This document shows positions 10,141 to 19,620 of a stretch of 64,000 nt of DNA, in pieces; positions within the stretch are counted from its first letter, which is position 1, and every line of letters begins with the position of its first letter. The stretch covers positions 124,001-188,000 of the forward strand of contig NZ_BLYC01000001.1 in the NCBI RefSeq assembly GCF_019721995.1, written 5' to 3'. The position numbers and the translations under genes were made by a program. Below the pieces are notes generated by a model. That model was not told the origin of the DNA and did not search any database. It saw nothing but the letters and a program-made list of their open reading frames with translations. The stretch is from Bathymodiolus japonicus methanotrophic gill symbiont (GTDB lineage: Bacteria; Pseudomonadota; Gammaproteobacteria; Methylococcales; Methylomonadaceae).

Positions 10141-10547
10141 ACTTTCGCAATAAAAAACATAAGCCGCTGGAAATTTCCCTAACACCGATGATCGATGTGG
10201 TGTTTTTGTTGCTCATATTTTTTATGGTCACGACCACGTTTAGCAGGCAGTCGACAATTAAAGTGGTTCTGCCGCAAGCAGATGGGCAGCAAACTGAACA
10301 GCAGCAACAAGCGGTAATACTGACAATTGATAAAGCTGGGCTGTATTTTATTGATGATAAACCCTTGAGCGATAAAAGCCTGGGCACATTAGCCCGGGAA
10401 CTTAGTGCGAGCAGGAAAGACAGAAATATCCCGTTAATTATCAATGCAGATGCTGCGGCTCCAGTGCAATCAGCTATTTCAGTGTTAGATGTTGCATCAA
10501 AAATAGGTTTTTCCAACATCACTTTTGCAACCCAAAAACAGGAATAA
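10137..10547 (+). CDS. exbD: ExbD/TolR family biopolymer transport protein
   Basis: A 136-residue protein with a short cytoplasmic N-terminus, one transmembrane helix and a periplasmic domain. The segment SLTPMIDVVFLLLIFFMV contains the conserved membrane Asp used in proton translocation. It overlaps exbB by four bases (ATGA). An ISc end begins at 10548, directly after the stop, so the operon is cut here although the protein appears complete. Confidence 0.93.
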   Translation: MNFRNKKHKPLEISLTPMIDVVFLLLIFFMVTTTFSRQSTIKVVLPQADGQQTEQQQQAVILTIDKAGLYFIDDKPLSDKSLGTLARELSASRKDRNIPLIINADAAAPVQSAISVLDVASKIGFSNITFATQKQE

Positions 10548-10621
10548 CTGAAGTTTCCTAGTTTTTAAAGCATAAGAATATCAGCTAATGCTTATTTTTC
10601 TGAAATATTAGATATTACTAA

Positions 10622-10901
10622 CGCTGAAAATCATGGAAACGGAGCTTAGCGAAGTGGTGATTTTTAGTCCCTGATAGGCGACAGGGCAATTTGCTGATTC
10701 GACGTGTGCTAGCAGCACGCGAGAGGAGCAAGAATTGCATTCCGAATAGCCGTCCAGCCAGTGAGGTAGTAATGACGAAGCGGCTTTTGTGCGTAGTCGT
10801 TGCGGACGCAGGGCGTTCAGGGCATCTCCCATCCGCTGCGTAGGTGAACGAATTATGGCGACAGGAGTCACGGAATTTCGTGAGGTAGCATGGCGCGCCT
10901 G
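10622..10901 (+). mobile_element. HCE type A (L1-R1), 280 bp
   Basis: Inserted into the ISc leader. The uninterrupted leader at 57145-57165 reads ATTACTAATGTTAATG, and the filled site is ATTACTAA, element, TGTTAATG, proving insertion without duplication or loss. Bases before the element are CTAA. Confidence 0.95.
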
Positions 10902-11171
10902 TGTTAATGGCATTCCGTTGACTAAAAGCCTTTAATTCTTTTTAAAAACAACAGGTTAATCGTGAATGAGGCCTAGTTTTACTGTATAATGAAAGTTTAT
11001 AACACATGATTATACAAATAAAACGACCTCATTCATGTTCATTTTACGCGATATTTTACTCCCGCTTCAAGATCATTTTTCCGAAACCACTTTAGGCCGC
11101 GAACGAGCCTCTCTGTTCGTTTACACGATCCTGTCCATTATCGTTCCTTTTACGTCATCAATGACCTCTAA

Positions 11172-11462
11172 CGCTGAAAATCAGGGAAACGGAGCTTTAG
11201 CGAAGTGAAGATTTTTAGTCCGCGATAGCCGTAGGGCCGTTGTTTTGTCGGAGTCTGAGCGTTAGCGAAGGTGGAGACAAAATAAAAGGCCATCCGACAC
11301 GGCGTCAAGTCATTTGGAGCCTATGTTCCGACCCCTTGTTGGGTCGGGACGAGGTGACGAGGACGAATCGGGGCCGCCGGAGGCATAAGTGGTCGCGTTA
11401 AGTTTTTGCTGCTTGCTTGGGCTGGGATGCCCAAAACAAGCTTTCGCAAAAATAGCGACTCC
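11172..11462 (+). mobile_element. HCE type B, split near its right end by a type C HCE
   Basis: Starts CGCTGAAAATC after CTAA and is full length up to GACTCC, where a type C copy begins. The last bases of the R2 end may continue beyond that copy as CC at 11723. This is an HCE inside an HCE, or a fusion of two. Confidence 0.8.
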
Positions 11463-11722
11463 CGCTGTCAGCCCCGGACGGGCTGATAGTCTCCAGAAGG
11501 CGCAGGGAAATTTGCCAATCCGAAGTGCGCGATAGCGCGCGAGGGAGGCTAAAATTTTATCCCGAATAGCCGTAGAGCCATTTGAGGTAGCCATGACTGA
11601 GCTGCTTTGTGCTCAGTCTGTGGCGGACGCAGGGCGGCTGGAGCATCTCCTATTCGCTGCGTAGGTGAACGAATTACGGCGACAGGAGTCCCGGAATTTC
11701 GTGAGGTAGCATGGCGCGCCTG
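11463..11722 (+). mobile_element. HCE type C (L2-R1), 260 bp
   Basis: A complete 260-bp copy beginning CGCTGTCAGCC. The preceding bases CTCC belong to the R2 end of the neighbouring type B copy and fit the C-N-N-N rule. Confidence 0.88.
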
Positions 11723-11766
11723 CCAAGGATGACTCCATTATCACTAAAGTAGGCAAAAATATCTTC

Positions 11767-12046
11767 CGCTGAAAATCATGGAAACGGAGCTTAGCGAAGT
11801 GGTGATTTTTAGTCCCTGATAGGCGACAGGGCAATTTGCTGATTCGACGTGTTCTAGCAGCACGCGAGAGGAGCAAGAATTGCATTCCGAATAGCCGTCC
11901 AGCCAGTGAGGTAGTAATGACGAAGCGTCTTTTGTGCGTAGTCGTTGCGGACGCAGGGCATTCAGGGCATCTCCCATCCGCTGCGTAGGTGAACGAATTA
12001 TGGCGACAGGAGTCCCGGAATTTCGTGAGGTAGCATGGCGGGCCTG
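11767..12046 (+). mobile_element. HCE type A, 280 bp, at a junction
   Basis: Follows ISc sequence ending ATCTTC. The right flank (AAATTAAGG) is not ISc, so this copy marks a rearrangement joint. Its end reads GGCGGGCCTG, one base different from other R1 ends. Confidence 0.88.
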
Positions 12047-12089
12047 AAATTAAGGTTGTTTAGGCATAGGAATGCTGTAATAGGTACTT

Positions 12090-12130
12090 GAAAAAAACCT
12101 TTCCACCCTCGTAGTTGAGGCTGGAAAGGT
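12090..12130 (-). terminator. Intrinsic terminator of the stress cluster
   Basis: On the minus strand an inverted repeat CCTTTCCA...TGGAAAGG with a paired CCTC/GAGG inside is followed by seven T. It lies about 30 bases past the stop of the zinc-ribbon gene at 12156, the last gene of the minus-strand cluster. Confidence 0.8.
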
Positions 12131-12155
12131 CTTGCACTCATTTCTATATTGAAAT

Positions 12156-13633
12156 TCAATAAGCATAATAATTATTGTATTCAATATGTTCCAATGCACC
12201 AGACTGTTGCAGCAAGCTTATTCCTCCCGTAATAACTATTAACCCGGTAATGACGGCAAATGCAATTTTCCAGTAACTATAGGGACGTTCACCCTGTACC
12301 TGCCCAGTTCTGCCATTAACGACAAAGCGATAGGATTTGTTAGCATATAAAAAAGCTGCAGACCAGATGGGCAGCAGGCAATGTTTATAGGTAATATCAC
12401 TATGCCGGGTATTCACCTGATATATACGCTGATGATCACCGCCTATGTCGTAGGCGATATCCTGGTGAATAATACCGTCCATTACCTGTTTCGCTCGATC
12501 AAATCCTTCATCCAGTTCGACTTGATATACTTCCGACTGAAAGCCGCTAATATACTGCTCTTCGTAGGGTACTAGGTTTTCAAGATCCCAAGGTTGTAGC
12601 TGGTCAATGATTTTCCGAGGTAAGGATAGACTTGCACCAATTAACACATCATCAAAAATCCGGGAAACCTGCCCTTGAGTATTAGTCCAGCGTATCTTGG
12701 GTACGCGCCTGACCCTGGAAACCTGGCGTCCATTTTGCACATAGGTAACCCGCTGGTTAACCCATCTTCGTCACTTTCATCTTTCTAAGCCATTGATTCA
12801 TCGGTTTAAGCGATTTTTTGTCGAAAAATTCTCTTTAAAATCAATGGTGTTTTTTTTGAAAGTTTTGTAGTGCCATTTATATTATTTTTGTCGATAAATT
12901 CATTGACTTTTGTCAAAAAAATCATCATTATTTGAGTGTAATTTACATGCGACAAAAATACTCTAAAAAATCCAACGTTTTATACAAAAACACAAAATCT
13001 GTAGTGCCAACTGGCTACTTTTTAAAATTTCAACCAATTGATTTATAACAACTACATCATCAATAGTGACGAAGATGGGTTAACATAATAAGTATCACCT
13101 CTAGCACCGGTGTATGTGCTTGTTGTATTGCTGTCATACGTCCAGTAAGGAAGGTATATGCCGATTAGTTTGAGATTGCTTCGGGCATATTTTTTGAGTT
13201 TATTGGGCGCAAACCACAGACTTTGTAACCAGTGGCGAAATTTATTATTCGCCTCGCTCTGATTGATAATAAAGGGTAATAGTGATTTAGGCGTAATACG
13301 CTGATTTTTTTGCGGGCTGATAACGATATCAGTGCCACAAAAAGGACATTGTCCGGCATTCAGGTTGGCTGCAAACTTAAAGCTTGCACCACAGGCATTA
13401 CAGTGTGCTTGTTTAGTGATACTGGTCGATTTTGTGTTAGCAAGTTCCTTTAGTGCGGTATGTAAGTCGTACTCCTGGATATCCACCTGATTATCGACAA
13501 TATCATTTTCTTGTCCACAATATCCACATATCTGATGTGTCGTTCCAGGCTGATATTTAAGCATTGCACCACATTGCGAGCAGGGAAACTGTTTGTATAT
13601 GGGGTGCGCTTGGGTTTTTTTATTGGTTTTCAC
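12156..13633 (-). pseudogene. TFIIB-type zinc-ribbon membrane protein, split by M2
   Basis: The N-terminal part (MKTNKKTQAHPIYKQF) has two CxxC zinc-ribbon pairs, CSQCGAML/CGYCGQ and CNACGASF/CPFCGTD. The C-terminal part ends with a transmembrane segment near IAFAVITGLIVITGG. M2 at 12761-13079 plus a TTAA duplication splits it; removing 323 bases joins DTYYV to NQRVTYVQNGR and gives 384 residues in one frame. Such proteins are often annotated as primosomal helicase-like and occur beside SPFH and TelA genes, as here. The molecular function is unknown. Confidence 0.8.
12761..13079 (+). mobile_element. Miniature element M2 (319 bp), copy 1
   Basis: Terminal inverted repeats CCCATCTTCGTCACT and AGTGACGAAGATGGG, with TTAA duplicated on both sides (12757-12760 and 13080-13083). 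It has no coding capacity and is AT-rich. Two more 319-bp copies lie at 22147 and 60174. The target YTAA fits the YTAR preference of the IS5 group of IS5-family elements. Confidence 0.92.
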
Positions 13634-13673
13634 GAGTTGCTTAAAGCTAGCATTACTTTGATGCGAATTGAAG

Positions 13674-15072
13674 CTAGGGTTGTCTTAATTTATTGCGTAT
13701 TTCTAGTGGGCAAAGGGGGGGCATGGGGAAAAAAGCAGCTAGTTCGGCAACTTTTCCTGCTTTGGTCCATTCCACCAGCTTTTGACTCCAGACTAGAGTT
13801 TCTTTGCTAATTTCAGCTGCTTTGATTTTATTTTGCAGTACATTTAGATCGAAAGGGCCAGACTGCTGGCCGTTAATGGCAATAAAATATTGGGCATGTT
13901 GCGGAATAGGGGGAGGTGAAACGGTTGAGTTGCTAGCTTGTGGTGGAGTATAGGACTGGCCCATTTTATTGGTCATGGCAAAGCCAATACCCATACCTAT
14001 GCCTTCTGAAGCGCCGCCCGAAGTATTTTCGGCGGCCTGAAATTCACTGTAATCTTTTAAATTGCCAATAACACCCATGCTGGTACGCTTGTCTAGTGCA
14101 TCTTCTACAGCAGGAGGTAGAGAAATATTTTCTACTAATAGTTTGGTGATTTCCAGTCCGTCGCTGAAAATCCTGGAAACGGAGCTTTAGCGAAGTGAAG
14201 ATTTTTAGTCCGCGATAGCCGTAGGGCCGTTGTTTTGTCGGAGTCTGAGCGTTAGCGAAGGTGGAGACAAAATAAAAGGCCATCCGACACGGCGTCAAGT
14301 CATTTGGAGCCTATGTTCCGACCCCTTGTTGGGTCGGGACGAGGTGACGAGGACGAATCGGGGCCGCCGGAGGCATAAGTGGTCGCGTTAAGTTTTTGCT
14401 GCTTGCTTGGGCTGGGATGCCCAAAACAAGCTTTCGCAAAAATAGCGACTCCCCGAATGCGACAAACTCAGGAGCGATGCGAGCAGTGACATAGTCGCTT
14501 AAATCATCATAATTACCAGCAAGGTCAAGTACAGGGATACTGGATTCACCCAGAATACTGGCAAAGCGGGAGAGGATCAGGTTGCGTAATTGATCGCTAA
14601 TATCCTGTGTGGAAAAATGCCCACTCGTGCCGGTAATTTCCTTGAGGAAGGTTAGTGGGTCACTGATTCGCACACAATAGCTACCAAATGCACGCAGCCT
14701 GACTGCACCAAATTCCTTATCGCGCAGCATAATCGGGTTTTTAGTGCCCCACTTTAAATCAACAAAGCGGCGCATATTGAAAAAATAGACTTCTGCTTTA
14801 AAAGGGCTCTCAAATCCATGTGGCCAGTTTTCCAGCGTAGTCATAATCGGCATATTGCTGGTTTTAAGCTCATACAAGCCCGGCTCAAAAAAATCAGCAG
14901 CTTTGCCTTCGTTAACTAAAAGGGCAACTTGTGATTCGCGTACCGTTAATTTAGCACCGTACTTTATTTCATTACCATAGCGTTCAAAGCGGTAGACCAT
15001 GGTATTGCTCGACTTTTCCAGCCATTCAATAACATCAACAAATTCGCCAAACAGTTTATCAAAAAGTCCCAT
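13674..15072 (-). pseudogene. SPFH-domain protein with C-terminal GYF_2-like domain, split by an HCE
   Basis: Begins MGLFDKLFGEFVDVIEW, the usual N-terminus of the YdjI-like 'virion core' SPFH family, and continues to TARIAPEFVA at 14457. After removal of the HCE at 14162-14456 the frame runs on as YGLEITKLLVENISLPP, a conserved stretch of the family, to 367 residues. A Gly-rich linker is followed by a GYF_2-like domain (YFIAINGQQSGPFDLNVL). It is encoded with telA and xpaC, a conserved membrane-stress grouping. The insertion creates stop codons, so only a truncated protein is made. Confidence 0.85.
14162..14456 (+). mobile_element. HCE type B (L1-R2), 295 bp
   Basis: A reference full-length type B copy, antisense to the SPFH gene. 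The flanks CAGTCCGT and ATGCGACA fuse to an intact conserved SPFH coding sequence with no duplicated base. The upstream bases are CCGT. Its R2 end contains a long terminal stem, GTCGC...GTTTTTGC pairing with GCAAAAATAGCGAC. Confidence 0.93.
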
Positions 15073-15089
15073 TTTACTCTCCGAGTGTG

Positions 15090-16265
15090 TCAGTTAGACG
15101 GATTGCTTGCGTCGGTTTTGCTTACCCTGGCAGTTGCAGAAGAGAGTGTCTTGCGTAATTCGGCTTCACATTCTTGTAATTGTATAACAGCATCAGCGCG
15201 CATTTTTTTACCTTCATCAGCTATTTGCAAGCTTTCATTGATAGTTTCAATTAGCGTATTATTGGCTTTTTTAACAGACTCAATATCAAATACGCCACGC
15301 TCAATTTCTTTACGTGCCTCAGCATTGGCCTGCTTCAGGTTTTGTGCATTCGCTTCCAGTAAATCATTGGTTAGATCGGTTGCTGCCTGCAGAGTTCCTG
15401 CAGCATCGGATGAGCGATAAATAGCCACTGCAGTGGCTAGTTGCTGACGCCAGAGGGGAATGGTATTAACAATCGTAGAGTTAATTTTATTAACCAGGCC
15501 TTTGTCATTATCTTGTACTAGGCGTATGCCGGGTAGGCTTTGCATGGCAACCTGGCGCGTTAGACGTAAATCATGCACGCGGCGCTCAAGATCATCCCTT
15601 GAGGCACGTAAGTCTCTTAATTCCTGAGCTTCTATAATGGCTTCCGAATTTTCTACCGCAAGTGCTTTTGCAGGGATGGTTTCGTCATCCAGTTGTTTTA
15701 ATTTTTCATCACCCGCAGAAATATAAAGATCAAGATTATGAAAGTATTCCAGGTTAGCATCGTATAATCTGTCGAGCATGGTAATGTCGGTTAACAGTGT
15801 GGTTTTATGCGTGTCCAGCTTATCGGTAATGGCATCAATCTGTTTGCGCACATCTTCATATTTCTGCAAAAACTTTGCCACGGGCTTGGCCTTACCCAAT
15901 AGTCTGGCAAAAAAGCCTGGTTTCTTGTTTGGGTCTAGAGCATCAACATCAAAGCCACGTAACGTAGCGACCATTCCATTTAAATCGCCGCCTGCCGAGC
16001 CCATATCCTTATTTTTAACACCTTCCAGCATTTTGTCCGAGATAGTCGTTAACTCTTCCTGGGCCTTGCTGCCAAAATAAATAATAGACTTACTATCATT
16101 AATATCAATTTCAGCCAGTTTACTTTCGATAAGCGCCTTGTTGTCCGTATCAGATTGATCATAAGATAAAATATCCTTTGCTACGCCCGGGACTCTCTCA
16201 TCAAAAACTGCACTGCCTGGAATAGCTAGCTCATCTGTTTTCATTGTAGTTGTTTGTTCGTTCAT
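15090..16265 (-). CDS. telA: TelA family toxic-anion resistance protein
   Basis: A 391-residue, mostly helical and charged protein of the TelA/KlaA family (PF05816), with the conserved central portion KNKDMGSAGGDLNGMVATLRGF and NSTIVNTIPLWRQQLATAVAI. Family members are linked to tellurite and envelope stress resistance, but their biochemical action is not established. It is a soluble or membrane-peripheral protein. It lies between the SPFH gene and the xpaC-like gene on the same strand, 17 bases before the SPFH start, so the genes are probably co-transcribed. The frame is intact. Confidence 0.9.
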   Translation of the reverse strand: MNEQTTTMKTDELAIPGSAVFDERVPGVAKDILSYDQSDTDNKALIESKLAEIDINDSKSIIYFGSKAQEELTTISDKMLEGVKNKDMGSAGGDLNGMVATLRGFDVDALDPNKKPGFFARLLGKAKPVAKFLQKYEDVRKQIDAITDKLDTHKTTLLTDITMLDRLYDANLEYFHNLDLYISAGDEKLKQLDDETIPAKALAVENSEAIIEAQELRDLRASRDDLERRVHDLRLTRQVAMQSLPGIRLVQDNDKGLVNKINSTIVNTIPLWRQQLATAVAIYRSSDAAGTLQAATDLTNDLLEANAQNLKQANAEARKEIERGVFDIESVKKANNTLIETINESLQIADEGKKMRADAVIQLQECEAELRKTLSSATARVSKTDASNPSN

Positions 16266-16305
16266 GGTATCTCCTTTTGCTGTTTGCGATGAGAGGCGCG
16301 TTACC

Positions 16306-17169
16306 TTAAATAACCCCTTCGTGTTTAAGTTGGGCAGTCAAGACTTCAATTTGTACATCAAGGTCGAGTACATCATCTTCTAATAATTTCTGCTTCTGTG
16401 CAATAAATACAGACTCGATAGTGAGCAGCACATTTTCAAAGTTTTTGCTTAATTGCACAGATTGGTGTTTTTTTTGCATATCTGCATAGCCCGTAGTCAC
16501 TTTTAATGCACCGTCTAGATAGATGTTAAGGAATTTTCTTGCACGTCTGATATCGCCAGGGTCGTCTTCCAGCATGCTAACAATTTCTCTGGCTTGGTGA
16601 CAAATAAGCCGGATACGCTGGTTAAAGTCGCGGTTGTGAATTTGTTTATTTGCTTGTTCAATCCCGGCAATTTGCGCTTCAGCCTCATCTATCGTTGCAG
16701 ATATTTCGTCAGCGGTATAACCATGCGAACCAGCAAGTATTTTCTCCTCGCGTGGGTCAAAACCATATAACAAATACATGCCTGCCAGTGCTCCAAGGCC
16801 AAACGCAATAGCAACCATAAAGGAGTTATCAGCACTCAGATAAGCGACAGCTCCAGTCGTTATTGCGGTAATAATCGCTGCAAAGGTTTTTAGTGGCCAC
16901 TTTGGCGCCCGAGTTATTTTTTTAGCCTGATATTCCGCTTTAGCTGAAATCCCTTTGCGTAATAGGCTTGCAGCCAGAAAGAACATGATACAAGCGCTGA
17001 CATTAACTGTTATGCGTAATAAATCGCCATAGATAAATGCCAGGATAGACGCAGGAATAAGTGGCAGGGGTAAGAGGTAGAGTAACAGCCCGCGACTACT
17101 GTGGCTCAAACCGCTAGGGGTTTTTTTTTGATAAGGCCTTGGCCTGCTCAATTGTTCGGTACTATTCAT
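16306..17169 (-). CDS. XpaC-like (5-bromo-4-chloroindolyl phosphate hydrolysis family) membrane protein
   Basis: 287 residues with four hydrophobic segments in the first half (LLLYLLPLPLIPASILAFIY, ITVNVSACIMFFLAASLL, TFAAIITAITTGAVAYL, FMVAIAFGLGALAGMYLLYG), then a helical cytoplasmic domain with DDPGDIRRARKFLNIYLDGA. This architecture and the position next to telA match the XpaC family. The enzymatic name comes from an old plate assay and may not describe its role. It is the first gene of the minus-strand cluster. Confidence 0.8.
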   Translation of the reverse strand: MNSTEQLSRPRPYQKKTPSGLSHSSRGLLLYLLPLPLIPASILAFIYGDLLRITVNVSACIMFFLAASLLRKGISAKAEYQAKKITRAPKWPLKTFAAIITAITTGAVAYLSADNSFMVAIAFGLGALAGMYLLYGFDPREEKILAGSHGYTADEISATIDEAEAQIAGIEQANKQIHNRDFNQRIRLICHQAREIVSMLEDDPGDIRRARKFLNIYLDGALKVTTGYADMQKKHQSVQLSKNFENVLLTIESVFIAQKQKLLEDDVLDLDVQIEVLTAQLKHEGVI

Positions 17170-17426
17170 GGCACTATTATATAACGTGATGACTCTATGT
17201 TATTTTGAGTCAGAATTCATAAAGGTAGCTAGAGGACTTATTTTTATAAGCGATTGGCATGTTGCTAGACTAACTGTGGTGATAAGTAGCAATAGACCAA
17301 TAATAAAACGTAAAGGTTTAGGCATAAACAAATTCCTGAATACGTATTAGAGATAATTGTCGAATTAAGCCATACAAATGATATGGCGGTCAAATAAATA
17401 GTTGTATATCGGGCTTAATTATTAAA

Positions 17427-17630
17427 CTGAAGTTTCCCAATTATTGAGTAGCTGAAATACACCATGCTGGTGTATCGAGGTTTATTTTAGGTGGTTTTGC
17501 CATGTTTATAGCAAACCCCTACTTAATTCCCCTTAGGCAATAGCATTTGAAACGAATGAAAAGACTATTTTTTTCATATAGTTGTAGCATAGTTTCAATT
17601 TTACCATAAATAATTATTGGGAAACTTCAG
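17427..17630 (+). mobile_element. Miniature element M1 (204 bp), copy 1
   Basis: Ends CTGAAGTTTCCCAAT and ATTGGGAAACTTCAG, with no gene inside. It lies directly before the sheath gene remnant and probably marks the loss of that gene's 5' part; no matching flank duplication is visible. The 257 bases between it and the xpaC-like gene show nothing I can identify. Confidence 0.9.
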
Positions 17631-18656
17631 TAATGTTAATATTAGCCAGCAATTATTGGTTGATACAGGTACGGTACTCAGTACATCAGTTAGCTTCCCT
17701 GATCCACCGTCTGTAACTCCCGCCTATTACCTATATTATTCAATGCAGCTGTTTTTTGCTAATGGTGGTGGACCATGCTATATCGTCTCCATTGGAACTT
17801 ATGATGATAATGGAGCAATGCCGGGAACATTGGTAGATGATTTTACCGGTGCGATTGATGAGCTGGAAAAATTTGATGAGCCTACGTTGTATGTGTTTCC
17901 AGGTATTAACCTAGGTACTAGTGGAAATGCCATATCTGTTGGCGATCATGCATTGCAAAGCTGTGAGAAACTGCAGGATCGTTTTACAATTATGGATATC
18001 CATAATGCAATTCCGGGAGGTACAGTAAATAATGCAGATGTGAATACCGTATTTCGTGATGGTAGTCTGTCTGATTTGGATTTCACCAAATATGGCGCTA
18101 TTTATTACCCTTACCTGAAAACAGCCATCAATTGATGCCAATATTACCATTGCTGCGCATACCGTAGAAACGATCAATGCGGATGGCACCTCAAATGCCC
18201 CAGTAGATGGCGATCTAGTAAATATAGATCCTGGCAGTGGTAAATCGGTTAATGCGATCCGAAAATTTAGAGGGAAGGGCACATTAGTCTGGGGGGGCTA
18301 GAACGCTGGCAGGTAATGATAATGAGTGGCGTTATATATCTGTACGACGGTTTTTTAATTTTGTTGAAGAATCAGTGAAGAAAGCAACAGCAGCCTTTGT
18401 ATTTGAACCGAATGATGCGAATACCTGGGTAAAAGTGCGCAGTATGATTGAAAACTTCCTAATTTTACAGTGGCGTGATGGTGCATTGGCAGGTGCTAAG
18501 CCAGAGCATGCATTTTATGTTAATGTCGGCATTAATCAAACCATGACAGCAGAAGATATACTGAATGGCTATATGATTGTAGAAATTGGTATGGCTGTGG
18601 TACGACCCGCTGAATTTATTGTTTTGAAATTTATGCACAAGATGCAGGAATCCTGA
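17631..18656 (+). pseudogene. Contractile tail sheath protein remnant
   Basis: The remnant begins about residue 60 of a sheath protein, with YYLYYSMQLFFANGGGPCY, and ends with the sheath C-terminal motif MIVEIGMAVVRPAEFIVLKF. Two frameshifts break it, one near 18133 (after YLKTAIN) and one in a run of seven G at 18291-18297. With six G the frame reads GTLVWGARTLAGND, as expected. The C-terminal signature is shared by phage sheaths and extracellular contractile injection systems; the latter are more likely given the tube gene that follows. Confidence 0.82.
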
Positions 18657-18717
18657 TTTGTGAAAACAAGCAGGTGATGTAAATTAACTAATAATCAGTC
18701 CAGAGGGGCTTAGTGTT

Positions 18718-19273
18718 ATGGCAGATAAATATCCTCTACCAAAATTCCATTTTCAGGTTGAATGGGCGTCAGTGTCAATTTCATTTACCGAAGTTTCCGG
18801 TCTCGATGTCGAAACTGAAGTAATTGAATACCGTGATGGTGCAAGCCCTGAGTTCAGTAAATTGAAGATGCCGGGTATGCAGAAATTCAGTAATATCACC
18901 TTAAAGCGGGGTGTATTTAAATCAGACAATGAATATTTTTCTTGGTGGAATACTGTCGCTGAAAATCATGGAAACGTAGCTTAGCGAAGTGGTGATTTTT
19001 AGTCCCTGATAGGCGACAGGGCAATTCGCTGATTCGACGTGTGCTAGCAGCACGCGAGAGGAGCAAGAATTGCATTCCGAATAGCCGTCCAGCCAGTGAG
19101 GTAGTAATGACGAAGCGTCTTTTGTGCGTAGTCGTTGCGGACGCAGGGCGTTCAGGGCATCTCCCATCCGCTGCGTAGGTGAACGAATTATGGCGACAGG
19201 AGTCACGGAATTTCGTGAGGTAGCATGGCGCGCCTGTAGTCTAAATACTATCGAGAGACGAGACATCATTATT
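18718..19273 (+). pseudogene. Tail tube protein (gp19-like) remnant
   Basis: The start MADKYPLPKFHFQVEW and the segment FTEVSGLDVETEVIEYRDG are typical of inner-tube proteins of contractile injection systems. An HCE at 18957-19236 interrupts it. Joining the flanks gives WWNTVSLNTIERRDIII in one frame, as in intact relatives. An ISa copy at 19274 removes the rest, about 50 residues. Baseplate and other genes of such a system are absent from the window. Confidence 0.82.
18957..19236 (+). mobile_element. HCE type A, 280 bp
   Basis: Inserted in the tube gene between WWNTV and SLNTIERR, with the frame restored on removal. The upstream bases are CTGT. Confidence 0.92.
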
Positions 19274-19360
19274 ACTCGATGTTCAAGTTTTTCCATCCCA
19301 TTGCCATCAAACTCTTACCTTCACCCAGCAGAACAATACTTTAATGATGCTGTTGGCCCT

Positions 19361-19620
19361 CGCTGTCAGCCCCGGACGGGCTGATAGTCTCCAGAAGGCG
19401 CAGGGAAATTTGCCAATCCGAAGTGCGCGATAGCGCGCGAGGGAGGCTAAAATTTTATCCCGAATAGCCGTAGAGCCATTTGTGGTAGCCATGACTGAGC
19501 TGCTTTGTGCTCAGTCTGTGGCGGACGCAGGGCGGCTGGAGCATCTCCTATTCGCTGCGTAGGTGAACGAATTACGGCGACAGGAGTCCCGGAATTTCGT
19601 GAGGTAGCATGGCGCGCCTG
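19361..19620 (+). mobile_element. HCE type C (L2-R1), 260 bp
   Basis: The filled site GTTGGCCCT, element, AAGCGCCC corresponds to GTTGGCTCTAAGCGCCC in the ISa copy at 37810-37830. There is no duplication. The upstream bases are CCCT. Confidence 0.95.

Larger units (their letters stand above)
10548..11766 (+). mobile_element. ISc remnant with four HCE insertions
   Basis: Starts with CTGAAGTTTCCTAG at 10548 directly behind exbD. It carries the ISc leader and transposase start (MFILRDILLPLQD at 11037) and a second short piece (DDSIITKVGKNIF) at 11723-11766. HCEs at 10622, 11172, 11463 and 11767 break it up, and the transposase middle between 11171 and 11723 is missing. It is a dead fragment. 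Confidence 0.8.

Noticed and set aside
10608-10913. Open frame of about 90 codons across type A HCEs on the reverse strand (QARHATSRNS...), repeated in many copies
   Set aside because: It has no own start or ribosome site, types B and C have stops in the matching place, and deletions among copies ignore the frame. The conservation follows hairpin pairing rather than codons.
17168-17350. 60-codon open frame between the xpaC-like gene and M1
   Set aside because: No ribosome site, no recognisable motif, AT-rich; it overlaps the divergent gene start and looks accidental.
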